DNA of 64,000 nucleotides from Bacillota bacterium (GCA_023408075.1 JAEYKW010000025.1:280503-344502), one strand, 5' to 3'. Counted from the stretch's first letter, positions 7,886 to 17,100 are shown. Made by a program: numbers and translations. Notes: generated by a model from the letters alone, not told the origin.

Positions 7886-8479
7886 TCAGTTTAAAAAATC
7901 ATCAAAGTTATAATCGCTCAAATCGCCGTTGAAGCCGTCAATGCCAAAATCGTCGAGCATATCCGAATAATCCTGCTGCTGCACATACTCGCGGGTAAAA
8001 TACGTGCCTTCCACATTGAGCATGTTTCCTTCGAGCTCGAAACCGAACTCCTGAGACATCCCCAAAACTTCTACCGTCATTGAGCCCGATTTGCTGCCGG
8101 CGTCATACGTGTACTCGCCGGACATCGGTATGCCCGCCGTTTCATAGTTCACCGTACCGCCGCCCAAAAATTCGATCGTGCCGTATCCGCTCTGGTCGTA
8201 CCATTTTCCCGCAATGCCGCCCGCACCGCCCGGCAGAATAAACACAAACAGCACGACAGCGAGTATCGCCAGCACACCAATTCCCACAGACAAACCGATG
8301 ATGAGCCCTTTGTGGCTTTTTCGCGGCTGATATGCCGGATACCCTTGCGCATACCCCGGATAATAGGGGGCCGCGGCGGGCGCCTGCGGCGGCTGCGGCG
8401 CACCCTTAAGCTTGCTGCCGCACCGGGTGCAGAACATCATTCCATCGTCAACCTGCTGACCGCATTTTGTACAAAACAT
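7886..8479 (-). CDS. Zinc-ribbon membrane protein, one extracellular beta-domain
   Basis: A 197-residue protein starting at ATG 8477-8479 (MFCTKC), six bases after AAAGGAG; the frame is open further upstream without support. Residues 1-25 form a zinc ribbon (CxxC at 3-6 and CTRC at about 18-21). A Pro/Ala/Tyr-rich linker leads to one membrane helix (about 58-83), and residues 90-197 form an exported domain beginning GKWYDQSGYGTIEFLGGGTVNY. That domain is repeated twice in the upstream neighbour at 8505. Topology is predicted as zinc ribbon inside, beta-domain outside. The pattern resembles DUF5640-type proteins, but I cannot confirm the family. Lies 25 bp after its paralogue, in one operon. 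Confidence 0.8.
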   Translation of the reverse strand: MFCTKCGQQVDDGMMFCTRCGSKLKGAPQPPQAPAAAPYYPGYAQGYPAYQPRKSHKGLIIGLSVGIGVLAILAVVLFVFILPGGAGGIAGKWYDQSGYGTIEFLGGGTVNYETAGIPMSGEYTYDAGSKSGSMTVEVLGMSQEFGFELEGNMLNVEGTYFTREYVQQQDYSDMLDDFGIDGFNGDLSDYNFDDFLN

Positions 8480-8504
8480 GCCTGACTCCTTTAAATATAA
8501 TTTA

Positions 8505-9467
8505 TCAATTCGCGTATTCCGCGGTGCTCCAATCAATCTGCTCCACAAAATCGCGCGTGTATTGGAGTGAGTTTAAGCTCAAATAGCCGTCGCCGGAGAG
8601 CGCTGCCGTGTATGCGGTGCCCGTAAGATCCTCAAGCAGATTCCATGACGACGAGGCGGCGTTATACTCATAGGTTCCGCCGAGCGCGATATCGATCACC
8701 GTCATGCTGTATGTCCCGTCGGTAAAAAATTCGAGCGTACCGCCGTAGCCCGTCGTCTCATACCAAATGCCCGAAATATCGGGCTGTGAAACGTCAGCCG
8801 CCGTTTCGACCGGTGCCTCGGATGGCATGACGGACACCTCTTCGCTAGGCACAGGCGTCGCCGCTACTGCGTTTTGGCTCGACATATCCTCGATAAAATT
8901 ATCCACGTCAAAATTATCTCCAGCCCTTTCATAAAGGCCCATGCCGTTCACCTTGAGGCCGTCATCGGTCATCGCAAACTCATAGCCCGTTTCATCCACC
9001 GTGATAACGCCCATCCCCTGCGCGGTGTCGTACTCATAGCGGCCCTGAAAGACGGTATCTGCGGTGAAAACGCGGACGCTGCCGCTGTTTTTAAACTCCA
9101 GTGCCTCGCCGCGGTCTTCGCTGTACCAGTATCCGGCTACGCCCGGGGCTTTGGCCGTAAGAATTCCGGGCCACACAAAAAGTGCGACAGCCGCAGCCGC
9201 GATCAAAAAAACACCGGCGATCAGCCCGATAATCAGGCCGGCCCGTTTCTTTTTGTGCTGCCGGGGCGGATACGACGGCGGCGCAAAGCCGCTCTGATCC
9301 GGCGGGGACGAAAAAGAAGCCGTCTGCAGATAAACGGATTCGCTTTGAATACCCGCATCGCCAGACGGCTCGGATGTTGTCTTCGTATCTCGTGTCAGTG
9401 GACTGCCGCAGGCAGTACAAAAAGCCGCTCCGTCCGGGTTGCCGTGGCCGCATTGCGAACAAAACAT
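8505..9467 (-). CDS. Zinc-ribbon membrane protein with two copies of an extracellular domain
   Basis: A 320-residue protein starting at ATG 9465-9467 (MFCSQC), seven bases after AAGGAG. The N-terminal zinc ribbon has CSQC and CTAC. A linker of about 60 residues precedes one membrane helix (about 78-100). The exported part carries two copies of the domain seen in the gene at 7886: GYWYSEDRGEALEFKNSG (about 113-170) and GIWYETTGYGGTLEFFTDG (about 232-300), separated by a Ser/Pro/Val spacer. The GxWY...EF...G...Y.Y pattern is shared. This is an internal duplication relative to the downstream paralogue. Function unknown; such proteins are common in Clostridia and may bind metal inside while sensing or binding at the surface. 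Confidence 0.8.
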   Translation of the reverse strand: MFCSQCGHGNPDGAAFCTACGSPLTRDTKTTSEPSGDAGIQSESVYLQTASFSSPPDQSGFAPPSYPPRQHKKKRAGLIIGLIAGVFLIAAAAVALFVWPGILTAKAPGVAGYWYSEDRGEALEFKNSGSVRVFTADTVFQGRYEYDTAQGMGVITVDETGYEFAMTDDGLKVNGMGLYERAGDNFDVDNFIEDMSSQNAVAATPVPSEEVSVMPSEAPVETAADVSQPDISGIWYETTGYGGTLEFFTDGTYSMTVIDIALGGTYEYNAASSSWNLLEDLTGTAYTAALSGDGYLSLNSLQYTRDFVEQIDWSTAEYAN

Positions 9468-9522
9468 AGCATTTCTCCTTAACATTTAAGACACTTGACC
9501 GTTATGTATGTATAACCTGATG

Positions 9523-9545
9523 TGAAAACGGGCAGCGCAGCTGCC
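9523..9545 (-). terminator. Hairpin after the small zinc-ribbon gene
   Basis: GGCAGC/GCTGCC with a 3-base loop (9531-9545), followed on the minus strand by CGTTTTC. A short stem with a weak T-run. Confidence 0.5.
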
Positions 9546-9559
9546 TTAAAACCGTTCAA

Positions 9560-9754
9560 TCAAAGGATATGAAGACCGAAAAGCAAAAATACAACGACGA
9601 GCGCGACAACAAGCACGCCAAAAACAATGACAGGACCCTTTTTTATGCTCTGTTTGTCACTCTTCGGCGCGACGCCGTTGACCAGCGCCAATCCGCAGTC
9701 GTCACAGACTTTCTTCGGTTTCTTATAGGTTTTACCGCATTTCTTGCAATACAT
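9560..9754 (-). CDS. Small zinc-ribbon, single-span membrane protein
   Basis: A 64-residue protein: zinc ribbon (CKKC at 3-6, CDDC at 17-20), a short basic linker, and one C-terminal membrane helix (PVIVFGVLVVALVVVFLLFG). The start ATG 9752-9754 follows GGAGGAATCC. It shares the N-terminal layout of the two larger neighbours at 7886 and 8505 but lacks any exported domain, so it may be the minimal member of this locus. Tail orientation suggests a cytosolic metal site held at the membrane. Function unknown. Confidence 0.75.
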   Translation of the reverse strand: MYCKKCGKTYKKPKKVCDDCGLALVNGVAPKSDKQSIKKGPVIVFGVLVVALVVVFLLFGLHIL

Positions 9755-9874
9755 GGATTCCTCCGCAGTCGTTTTTCGATTATTTTATCATATTTGTTTT
9801 CAAGCCGCTATGCCAAAATTCCATAAAAATACCGATACCGCTGACAAAAACTTTAGAATCCATATGGATATCAG

Positions 9875-9903
9875 TTGCAAAACGTTTTGGCTTATGTTAA
9901 AAT
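9875..9903 (+). promoter_or_regulatory. rpsT promoter
   Basis: TTGCAA (9875-9880), a 17-bp spacer, TAAAAT (9898-9903). About 40 bases separate the -10 from the rpsT start. Confidence 0.7.
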
Positions 9904-9948
9904 ACGATTCGTTATCAAAACGAGTATTATTAATGGAGGTTTGCACAC

Positions 9949-10215
9949 TTGCCAAATATCAAATCGGCGGAAAGACGCATGAAGGTTGAGGCGAAGGCCA
10001 ATTTGAGAAACCGCATCGTCAAATCCGAGCTCAAGACAATCGCGAAGAAATTTCAAGCGGCTGTGACAGCTGGAGAAAAAGAAGCGGCTGCCGAGCTTTA
10101 TAAGGAATATACCGGCGCGCTGGATAAAGCGGCTCTTAAGGGCACCATCCACAAAAATGCCGTAAACCGTAAAAAAGCGCAGATCACAAAGGCGTTTTCT
10201 TCACTGACAGCTTAA
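9949..10215 (+). CDS. rpsT: 30S ribosomal protein S20
   Basis: An 88-residue protein, the usual length, with the S20 start PNIKSAERRMKVEAKANLRN and the later motif KGTIHKNAVNRKKAQITKA. The start is TTG at 9949, eight bases after GGAGGT. S20 binds 16S rRNA early in 30S assembly. It has its own promoter and terminator and faces holA, a common arrangement in Bacillota. Confidence 0.97.
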   Translation: MPNIKSAERRMKVEAKANLRNRIVKSELKTIAKKFQAAVTAGEKEAAAELYKEYTGALDKAALKGTIHKNAVNRKKAQITKAFSSLTA

Positions 10216-10238
10216 CAGCTTACATGAATGAAGATTAA

Positions 10239-10268
10239 GGCCCCTAAGGTTATCCTTACGGGCTTTTT
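10239..10268 (+). terminator. rpsT terminator
   Basis: GCCCCTAAGG and CCTTACGGGC form a stem of about 10 bp around TTAT, followed by TTTTTT. It also separates rpsT from the convergent holA. Confidence 0.9.
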
Positions 10269-10289
10269 TGTGTTCTTCGGCAGCGGCTT

Positions 10290-11240
10290 TTAAAACGCGT
10301 ACACGCTGATCAGTGCGGCGCTCAGTGCGAGCTCGGCATCCCTCTGGCCCGACTTGATGCCAAAATCCAACTCGGCGAGCAGCCTTAACCCATCGCGCAG
10401 CTGCGCGGCGGAAAAGCGGCTGCACTCCCTCATCAGCATGCGTGCCGCAAAGCTCTTCATGTTCAGGGCCGACGCGATGCGCTCCTCGCCAAAGCCCGCG
10501 TCCACCATCGTTTTCGTTTTGTACATGTCTCTGACCTTGCGTGCAAAAAGCCCGATAAGCCCCTCGGGGCTTTCCGATTCGAGAATCTCCGCGAGAAGGT
10601 CCCGTGCTTCCTGCGCTTTTTTCTCCACAAACAGCCGGTGAATTTCAAACACGTTGTATTCGAGAGAGCGCGATGCGCACGCTTTCACATGCGCCGGTGT
10701 AATCTCTTTAAAATCGCTGTAGACGGCAAGCTTGGCCGTTTCGTTCTCCAATGTGAAGTAATCGCACCCCGACAGCGCGACGAGCTCCTCGGCGGCCTTT
10801 GCCGATATGCCTGCACCTTGGGTCTTGGCCTGAGCCTTCACAAAATCCGCACAGGCGGCGGCTGTGGGCGCGGCAAACTCACGCACCTCCCCCGTCTCCG
10901 CGATGCGCTTATAGAGCGACCGGCGTTTGTCGGGCGACCCATCCGGACACAGCACGAGCACCGTGGTGTCCGGCATTTTATCGATATACGCCGCAAGCTT
11001 CTTGGCTTCCTCGGCACCGCCCGTTGCGCCGAGCCACGGGCAGTCGAGCACGGCCAGCAGGCGTTTCTCCGCCATAAACGGATATTCCGCGCACGCGGCG
11101 ATCAGCTCGTCCACCTTGGGCGCCGTTTTGTACTCGGTGATGTTGAGCGTTTCATAAGGAATATCGAGCGCGGCTTTGAGCTTTCTCAAGCTGTCGCGCA
11201 CCATATACTTATCGCCCGCAAAAATGTACGTATTCTTCAT
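10290..11240 (-). CDS. holA: DNA polymerase III subunit delta
   Basis: A 316-residue protein matching HolA: YIFAGDKYMVRDSLRKLK at the N-terminus, LAVLDCPWLG and VLVLCPDGSPDKRRSLYK in the AAA+-like core, and the helical C-terminal domain (GLFARKVRDMYKTK...AELDFGIKSGQRDAELAL). Delta opens the beta clamp within the clamp loader. The ATG at 11240 directly abuts the comEC stop codon, so it is the last gene of the ECF-MBL-comEC-holA operon. The comEC-holA-rpsT order is typical of Bacillota. Confidence 0.95.
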   Translation of the reverse strand: MKNTYIFAGDKYMVRDSLRKLKAALDIPYETLNITEYKTAPKVDELIAACAEYPFMAEKRLLAVLDCPWLGATGGAEEAKKLAAYIDKMPDTTVLVLCPDGSPDKRRSLYKRIAETGEVREFAAPTAAACADFVKAQAKTQGAGISAKAAEELVALSGCDYFTLENETAKLAVYSDFKEITPAHVKACASRSLEYNVFEIHRLFVEKKAQEARDLLAEILESESPEGLIGLFARKVRDMYKTKTMVDAGFGEERIASALNMKSFAARMLMRECSRFSAAQLRDGLRLLAELDFGIKSGQRDAELALSAALISVYAF

Positions 11241-13505
11241 CTATTCCCCATACGTTTGAACTGCAATTTCTTTTCCGATATTGATCACAACCGCGTGTTC
11301 CTGCTTTGTCGTATACACCTCACCGCTGTAATCCCGCAGATTCCGCATCGCAAGCGCGTTCGGATGCCCGAAGGTGTTATCTCCCACGCTGACGACGCTG
11401 CATTGCGGCCGGATCACGCTGAGCGGCAGCCGATAGGACGAATGCGCCGACCCGTGATGCGCCGCCTTGTAGATATCCACCGGAGCCAGACCCGCAAAAA
11501 GTGCCGTTTCCTTTTCTCCCGAGATATCGCCCGTCAGCAGCACGGTGTGGCCGCTGTATTCCACCAGCAGCACAAGCGACAGGTCGTTCCTGGATTCGGC
11601 TTCGCTGTTGCTGTACGGGTATAATACCACGGCTTTCGTTTCATCGTCCAGCAGAACCGTATCCCCCGCGGTAAGCGGCACCACCTGCGCGTCCGGCATG
11701 GCCGCAGCTACCGTTTCATATTCCTGTGCGCTGCAATAGACCTTTTTGAGCATCCCTTGGGCATACAGCGCCTTAAGGCCCGAAAAGTGGTCGGCATCCG
11801 TATGCGAGACGAACGCGGCGTCCGGCGCGATGCCGTTGCGCACCGCAAAGCTCACCACCTCGTCCGCGCTTTTTTCGGGCCCGCCGTCCACGAAATAATC
11901 GCCGCCCTGCGCCGTGCGGATGTACGAGCCGTCGCCCTGCCCCACATCGAGGAATGTGACCGTCATGCCCGAAGGCTGGGAAAGCAGCACAGCGAGCAAT
12001 ACCGCCGCCGCAAGCGCCCCGCTCAGCACGGCTTTAAGCTTTGTGCCGACGAGCAGGTATTTGGATATGATGAACAGCAGTATGAATGAGGCGACCGTCA
12101 TATACCACGGCGGCGACGCGACGTTGAAGGCGGCGAACGGCAGCGCGGCCAGCGCGTCGATGAGCAGCAGCATCAGCCGTATCACAATGTCGGCAGCAAA
12201 CGCGAGATATGACGCGGCAGACCCGATAACCAGCCCGATCAGCGTGATGATAAACACGAGTATCATCGCGAGCGACGCGAGCGGCAGCACCACAACATTC
12301 ACAACAATGCTGATCAGCGAGAGGCGGTTGAACGAGGCGGCGAGCACCGCCGTTGTCCCCGCCGTTCCGCCGACCGCAGCGGATATCATATCGGGCAGGC
12401 TCCAGGGCAGAAATCTTTCCAGCAGCGGCTTTAACTGCGCGCCGAGCGTGAGCAGCCCGAAAACCGCGCCGTATGAGAGCTGGAAGCCCACCATGAAAAG
12501 ATCAAGCGGACTCAATATTAACGAAATGATGAACGCAAGCGCAAGGCCGGAGAGCGTATCCGGCTGCTTGCCCGTATGCCTGCCGAGCAGCAGCACCGCC
12601 GCCATAATGGCGGCGCGCACGATGGACGGCGTCAGGCCGGTTAAGAACGTGTAGAAAACGATAAACACGAGCGTCACGATCAGCGACGAGGTGCGGCCCA
12701 AACGGATCAGCCTGAAAAAGCCGTACACCGCCACGATGAGTATCACCGCATTCAGGCCCGAGACCGCGAGCACATGCACCATGCCGGTGTCCCGAAACGC
12801 GCCGAACGTATCCTCATCGAGCGACTGCTTGTCCCCCAGCAGCATGCCCTTGGCAATCGCGGCGGTATCCTTTGCGAACACCTCATCGATCACGCTATTA
12901 AGGCTGTCGCGCATATCGGCCATGAACGAGGAAAAAGATGTTCGGCTGCCCGTGACCGTCACGGTTTGCGCATACGCTTTATACTGTATGCCCTCCGACA
13001 GCAAATACAGCTTTTCATCGAACCCGCCCGGATTACGCACGCCGTCCGGCACCCTGACCTCGGCTTTCGCTTCGATCAGATCGCCGCTTTTCAGCTGCGG
13101 AAATGCGGGCGCGTAGAGCCGGATGCCGCCGCAGTCTGCCCCGTCCAGCTGCGCGTCCTCGAGCACGCAGACGGCGCTTCCGTAATCGTTGACAAACGGC
13201 TCGGCAGCGACGTGCCCGGTGACGGTTTTCATGCCGCCTGCAAGAGTTGGCGCGCTGACCGCCGACGCCGACAGAAACGAACCGAACAGCGCGAGCGCCG
13301 CGCAAGCAAGCGCGAACGGCAGCTTTGCTCTTTTCATCAGCAGATACAAACAAACAGCCGCGGCGGCAAGCACCGCGGCGGCTGCGAGATAGATCGAAGA
13401 AAAATGAAAATACCGTCCGAGCACGATGCCGGGCGCGAAGCAGAGTGCTATCGCTGCGAGCGGGCGTCTGTTGAACACGCGTTTTTGCAGCATCGCGCCT
13501 TTCAC
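11241..13505 (-). CDS. comEC: ComEC/Rec2 DNA-uptake channel
   Basis: A 754-residue polytopic protein, full length for the family. The N-terminal DUF4131-like part (about 10-190) includes an OB-like segment; the Competence domain (about 215-490) has the signature MVHVLAVSGLNAVILI and many membrane helices; the C-terminal metallo-beta-lactamase-like domain (about 510-750) has TFLDVGQGDGSYI, SHTDADHFSG and AAHHGSAHSSY. ComEC passes single-stranded DNA across the membrane during transformation. The start is GTG 13503-13505 after GAGG. No comEA precedes it here; an unrelated MBL gene does. The reading frame is intact, but competence itself cannot be inferred from one gene. Confidence 0.95.
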   Translation of the reverse strand: MKGAMLQKRVFNRRPLAAIALCFAPGIVLGRYFHFSSIYLAAAAVLAAAAVCLYLLMKRAKLPFALACAALALFGSFLSASAVSAPTLAGGMKTVTGHVAAEPFVNDYGSAVCVLEDAQLDGADCGGIRLYAPAFPQLKSGDLIEAKAEVRVPDGVRNPGGFDEKLYLLSEGIQYKAYAQTVTVTGSRTSFSSFMADMRDSLNSVIDEVFAKDTAAIAKGMLLGDKQSLDEDTFGAFRDTGMVHVLAVSGLNAVILIVAVYGFFRLIRLGRTSSLIVTLVFIVFYTFLTGLTPSIVRAAIMAAVLLLGRHTGKQPDTLSGLALAFIISLILSPLDLFMVGFQLSYGAVFGLLTLGAQLKPLLERFLPWSLPDMISAAVGGTAGTTAVLAASFNRLSLISIVVNVVVLPLASLAMILVFIITLIGLVIGSAASYLAFAADIVIRLMLLLIDALAALPFAAFNVASPPWYMTVASFILLFIISKYLLVGTKLKAVLSGALAAAVLLAVLLSQPSGMTVTFLDVGQGDGSYIRTAQGGDYFVDGGPEKSADEVVSFAVRNGIAPDAAFVSHTDADHFSGLKALYAQGMLKKVYCSAQEYETVAAAMPDAQVVPLTAGDTVLLDDETKAVVLYPYSNSEAESRNDLSLVLLVEYSGHTVLLTGDISGEKETALFAGLAPVDIYKAAHHGSAHSSYRLPLSVIRPQCSVVSVGDNTFGHPNALAMRNLRDYSGEVYTTKQEHAVVINIGKEIAVQTYGE

Positions 13506-13507
13506 GG

Positions 13508-14239
13508 CTAAACCTCGTATGAGCGCAGTTCCTCAATCATCTCGGCTGACGGAAAGCTCTTCTTCACCTCGTTTAAAATGTCGTTCTCGTTGTATTCGGG
13601 AAAAATATGCGTGACGAGCATCCGTTTCACCTGCGCATCCAAAGCGATGGCACCGGCCTCCACCGCGTTCACATGCGGCGCACCGGGCGCTTTGTCGCGC
13701 GAGAGGAATGCGGCTTCCATAAGCAGCAGGTCGGCGCCGTGAGCAAACGGCGCAAGCTTGTCCGTTTCCCGCGTGTCGCCCGAAAACACAAAGGCCTTGC
13801 CGTCCGCCTCAAACCGCATCGCATAGCTCGGCACCGGATGCGGCATCAGCGAGAAGCTTACGTCCAGCTCACATATATTCGTGCGCATGCCATCCTCAAT
13901 GGTGTGCGCGTCGATCATGCCGTGCGAGCGGATCAAGCCGGATTCGGTTTCGGGCTCAGCCGGAAGATAGCAGGGCAGCGGAGCGGTCCTCTGCCCCATC
14001 TTTTTCGAGGCATCGAGCGCATAGCGCAAAGTCAGCACATCGCCCATATGGTCGGCATGCAAATGCGAGAGCACGAGCGCGTCGATTTGAGACGGACGGA
14101 TCAGCCCCAGCAGCTTTGTCAATGAGCCGCAGCCCATATCGATCACAATGTTCTTGCCGTTATGCGTTAAAAGGTAACACGAGCAGCTTGCTCCCGCGCG
14201 CGGGTATGGCCCGTACCGCCCGATGCATGTCAGCTTCAT
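13508..14239 (-). CDS. MBL-fold metallo-hydrolase (RNase Z-like)
   Basis: A 243-residue protein starting at ATG 14237-14239 (MKLTCIGRYGPYP), where it overlaps the upstream stop codon as ATGA. The zinc motif LSHLHADHMGD is followed by FSGDTRETD and the C-terminal THIFPEYNE. The fold and layout resemble RNase Z / phosphodiesterase-type MBL proteins that occur alone in Bacillota. Substrate unknown. Translationally coupled to the ECF gene before it and to comEC after it. Confidence 0.88.
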   Translation of the reverse strand: MKLTCIGRYGPYPRAGASCSCYLLTHNGKNIVIDMGCGSLTKLLGLIRPSQIDALVLSHLHADHMGDVLTLRYALDASKKMGQRTAPLPCYLPAEPETESGLIRSHGMIDAHTIEDGMRTNICELDVSFSLMPHPVPSYAMRFEADGKAFVFSGDTRETDKLAPFAHGADLLLMEAAFLSRDKAPGAPHVNAVEAGAIALDAQVKRMLVTHIFPEYNENDILNEVKKSFPSAEMIEELRSYEV

Positions 14240-14733
14240 ACGAGCAATCCTTTTGTTCTTTTCACGGGGTAATAAAGCGCGACCGCCACCGCGACGCCCG
14301 CTGCCCACTGAATCAGATTGAACGGCAGTGTGCCTGCGGCGTATGTCCAGCCAAACACGATCCATTCAAACGCGCCGTAGCCCACCGTCATAATCGCGCC
14401 GCCTGTTACGCAGGCGATCGTGAATCTGACCCATCCCGCTTTTCTCATCATCAGCGCGCAAACGAGGCCCATCAGCGCTTTGATGACCAGCGTGGCCGGA
14501 ATATAGATGCCGCCGCCCAGCAGAATATCGGCCAGCATACTGCCGATACCCGCAGCGGCTGCCGCCCATGGCGCAGCCACAAGCATACCGGCGCAGTAAA
14601 TCACGCTGTCGCCTATATTCATATAAGCGCCGCTCGTGTTAACGGGTATGCGAACCAGAAACGTAAAAACAAAGATGAGTGCAGCCAATATGCTCGATAT
14701 CACGAGCGTTTTGGTATGGTTTTTCTTAGTCAC
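14236..14733 (-). CDS. ECF transporter S component
   Basis: A 165-residue integral membrane protein with about five or six helices. The segments MNIGDSVIYCAGMLVAAPWA and ADILLGGGIYIPATLVIKAL match S components of vitamin ECF transporters. The start is GTG at 14731-14733, six bases after GGAGGG; an upstream in-frame ATG lacks a site. The substrate is not identifiable, and the shared EcfA/EcfT energising module is not in the window. No riboswitch was recognised in the leader. The gene heads the operon through holA. Confidence 0.85.
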   Translation of the reverse strand: MTKKNHTKTLVISSILAALIFVFTFLVRIPVNTSGAYMNIGDSVIYCAGMLVAAPWAAAAAGIGSMLADILLGGGIYIPATLVIKALMGLVCALMMRKAGWVRFTIACVTGGAIMTVGYGAFEWIVFGWTYAAGTLPFNLIQWAAGVAVAVALYYPVKRTKGLLV

Positions 14734-15034
14734 TTGTGTCCCTCCAAAAAAGCTTTTTTTCATTTTAATGCATTTTGAAGATCGATGCAACGCTTTACGC
14801 ATTCTGCTTACGACTTTCGGCCGGTCAAAAGCTTGAGAGAGGATTTTGACTTCAATAGTGATTGCTGTTTTCGTTTATTGTGGTGCGTTGAAAAACGCAT
14901 GATGATTCCGATCAATTCAGCACAGAATTTTCTGATTTCCGGCATAAACATGAACACCTTTTTTCTCAGTCACGCGCCCCGCCCCTGTTCATATACTGAA
15001 AAGTAGAACGACGACGGACGGGGGGCTTTTGTTT
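14734..15034. other. Divergent intergenic region, ECF gene / asnB
   Basis: About 300 bases between two divergent genes. The minus-strand promoter at 14762-14790 is the only strong signal. On the plus strand a TATACT lies at 14993-14998 but without a convincing -35. I see no vitamin riboswitch or T-box conserved core. Confidence 0.5.
14762..14790 (-). promoter_or_regulatory. Promoter of the ECF-MBL-comEC-holA operon
   Basis: Minus-strand TTGCAT (14785-14790), a 17-bp spacer, TAAAAT (14762-14767), 28 bases before the GTG start. Confidence 0.7.
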
Positions 15035-16870
15035 ATGTGTGGAATTGCGGGGATTGTGGACTTTGAAAACGATATGCTGGGAGAATGTGCGACGCTTGCG
15101 GCGATGATGGATGCCCTGAGCCACCGCGGGCCGGATTCAGCGGGCACGTTTTTAACGCATCAGGCGGCGCTCGGGCACCGGCGGCTTACCGTGGTAGACC
15201 CGGCGGGCGGCAGCCAGCCGATGACGCGCAGCATCGGCACCAATACATACACCATCGTTTACAACGGCGAGCTTTACAACACACCCGAACTCAAACAGGA
15301 ACTGGCCGAAAAAGGCCACAGCTTCTTTTCCCACTCGGACACCGAGGCCCTGCTGATGTCTTATGTGGAGTGGGGTCCTTCGTGCGTGGAGCGCTTAAAC
15401 GGCATATTTGCGTTCGCGATATGGGACGAGAAAAAGCAGCGCATATTCTTAGCCCGCGACAGAATGGGCGTCAAGCCGCTGTTCATTGCGCGTGCGGATC
15501 ACGCGCTGCTGTTCGGCTCCGAAATCAAGGCACTGCTTGCGCACCCCAAGGTATCCCCCGTACTCGCGGAAGACGGCCTGCTCGAGCTTTTCGCGCTGGC
15601 TCCCGCGCGCACGGCCGGCAAAACGTTCTTTAAAGGCATTGAAGAACTGCGCCCGGGCGAATGCATGACATATTCTCCGCTCGGCACCTATGTACATAAG
15701 TATTGGCAGTTTGTGAGCGCGGAGCATACCGACAGCCTCCACAAAACCACCGACACACTGCGCAGCCTCATTATTGACTCCGCAAAGCGCCAGATGGTGG
15801 CGGATGTGCCCGTCTGCACGTTTTTATCGGGCGGTATCGATTCGAGCACGCTGTCCGCCATCGCCGCCGGATGCGCGGCGGAAAAAGGCGAAACGCTGCA
15901 CACATTCTCCATCGACTTCACAGACAACGATAAGTATTTCGCGCGCAGCGTGTTTCAGCCGAATTCGGACAGAGAGTACATCGACATCATGTGCCGCCAT
16001 ATCGGCAGCGAGCATACGGCGTGCCTGTATGATTCGGAACAGCAGGTGGGTGCGCTGCGCGCGGCCATGGCCGCGCGCGATCTGCCCGGCATGGCGGATG
16101 TGGATTCGAGCCTGCTGCTGTTCTGCCGGGAAATCAAAAAGCACGCCACCGTGGCGCTGTCCGGCGAATGCGCGGACGAAATTTTCGGCGGATACCCCTG
16201 GTTCCACCGCGACGAGCTCTTAAACCTCGATATGTTCCCCTGGGCGAATTCGCTCGATCTACGGCGCAGCGTGATGTCCCGCGCGCTGGCAAAGCTGCCG
16301 ATAGAAAGCTACGCCAAAAGCCGCTATTTCGATACCATTGAGGAGACGCCGCTGCTCGGCAGCGAAACGCCGCTTGAACGCCGCCGCCGCCAGATGTTCT
16401 ATCTCAATATCAAATGGTTTATGGCCAATCTGCTGGACCGCAAGGACAGAATGAGCATGGCGTGCGGCCTCGAGGTGCGTGTGCCGTTCTGCGATCACCG
16501 CATCGCCGAATATGCGTGGAACATACCGTGGAACATAAAAAATATCGGCGGCATGGAAAAGGGCATACTGCGTCTCGCCGTGAAAGATTTGCTGCCCGAG
16601 AGCATTTACAACCGCAAGAAAAGCCCGTATCCCAAAACGCATCACCCCGAATACACGCGGCTCGTGTCCACCGCGCTCAAAGCGACGCTCGCAGACCCCA
16701 AAGCGCCGATTCACGCGCTGATTGACAAACAGTCCGTGGAAGAAAAGCTCGACACATTAAGTCTCGTCACGCCGTGGTTCGGCCAGCTTATGACGGGGCC
16801 GCAGCTGTTCGCTTTCCTGCTGCAGCTCAATATGTGGCTTGAGGATTATAAGGTGAAGATCGAAATCTGA
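15035..16870 (+). CDS. asnB: Asparagine synthase (glutamine-hydrolysing)
   Basis: A 611-residue AsnB. The start is ATG 15035 so that Cys is residue 2 (MCGIAGIVDF), the glutaminase nucleophile; the ATG two codons earlier would misplace it. Residues 1-215 are the class II amidotransferase domain (LSHRGPDSAG, GHRRLTVVD, YNGELYN); residues 230-600 are the synthetase domain with the PP-loop FLSGGIDSST and SGECADEIFGGY. It converts aspartate, ATP and glutamine to asparagine. Monocistronic; a GGGGGG stretch upstream serves as ribosome binding site. The downstream gap has repeats but no strong terminator. Confidence 0.95.
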   Translation: MCGIAGIVDFENDMLGECATLAAMMDALSHRGPDSAGTFLTHQAALGHRRLTVVDPAGGSQPMTRSIGTNTYTIVYNGELYNTPELKQELAEKGHSFFSHSDTEALLMSYVEWGPSCVERLNGIFAFAIWDEKKQRIFLARDRMGVKPLFIARADHALLFGSEIKALLAHPKVSPVLAEDGLLELFALAPARTAGKTFFKGIEELRPGECMTYSPLGTYVHKYWQFVSAEHTDSLHKTTDTLRSLIIDSAKRQMVADVPVCTFLSGGIDSSTLSAIAAGCAAEKGETLHTFSIDFTDNDKYFARSVFQPNSDREYIDIMCRHIGSEHTACLYDSEQQVGALRAAMAARDLPGMADVDSSLLLFCREIKKHATVALSGECADEIFGGYPWFHRDELLNLDMFPWANSLDLRRSVMSRALAKLPIESYAKSRYFDTIEETPLLGSETPLERRRRQMFYLNIKWFMANLLDRKDRMSMACGLEVRVPFCDHRIAEYAWNIPWNIKNIGGMEKGILRLAVKDLLPESIYNRKKSPYPKTHHPEYTRLVSTALKATLADPKAPIHALIDKQSVEEKLDTLSLVTPWFGQLMTGPQLFAFLLQLNMWLEDYKVKIEI

Positions 16871-16984
16871 GGAACGAACTCAAAAAATACAGTGACTGAT
16901 TTTCAAGTCATTTTCTCTCCCCCAGTCACCTATCGGTGACAGCCCCTCATCAGATGGGGCCGATAAGAAGTAATTGTAAACTAT

Positions 16985-17100
16985 GGCTTCTCCTTGAGGA
17001 GAAGCTGTCGCCGAGAGGCGACTGATGAGGTGTTCTCATTGACAGTTTATTTGACACCTCATCCGGTGCTTCGCACCACCTTCTCCTCGAAAAGAAGGCT
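16985..17100. repeat. Family A modular palindromic repeat, copy 4
   Basis: Same order of hairpins as at 1318: GCTTCTCC/GGAGAAGC, GTCGCC/GGCGAC, TGAGGTGT...ACACCTCATCC, GGTGC/GCACC, CCTTCTCCTCG. It differs in the variable centre and in compensated stem changes (GGCGC to GGTGC, with the partner also changed), which supports selection for structure. Confidence 0.8.

Noticed and set aside
14734..15034. Vitamin riboswitch before the ECF gene
   Set aside because: No conserved core of TPP, FMN, cobalamin or other known riboswitches seen, only a standard promoter.
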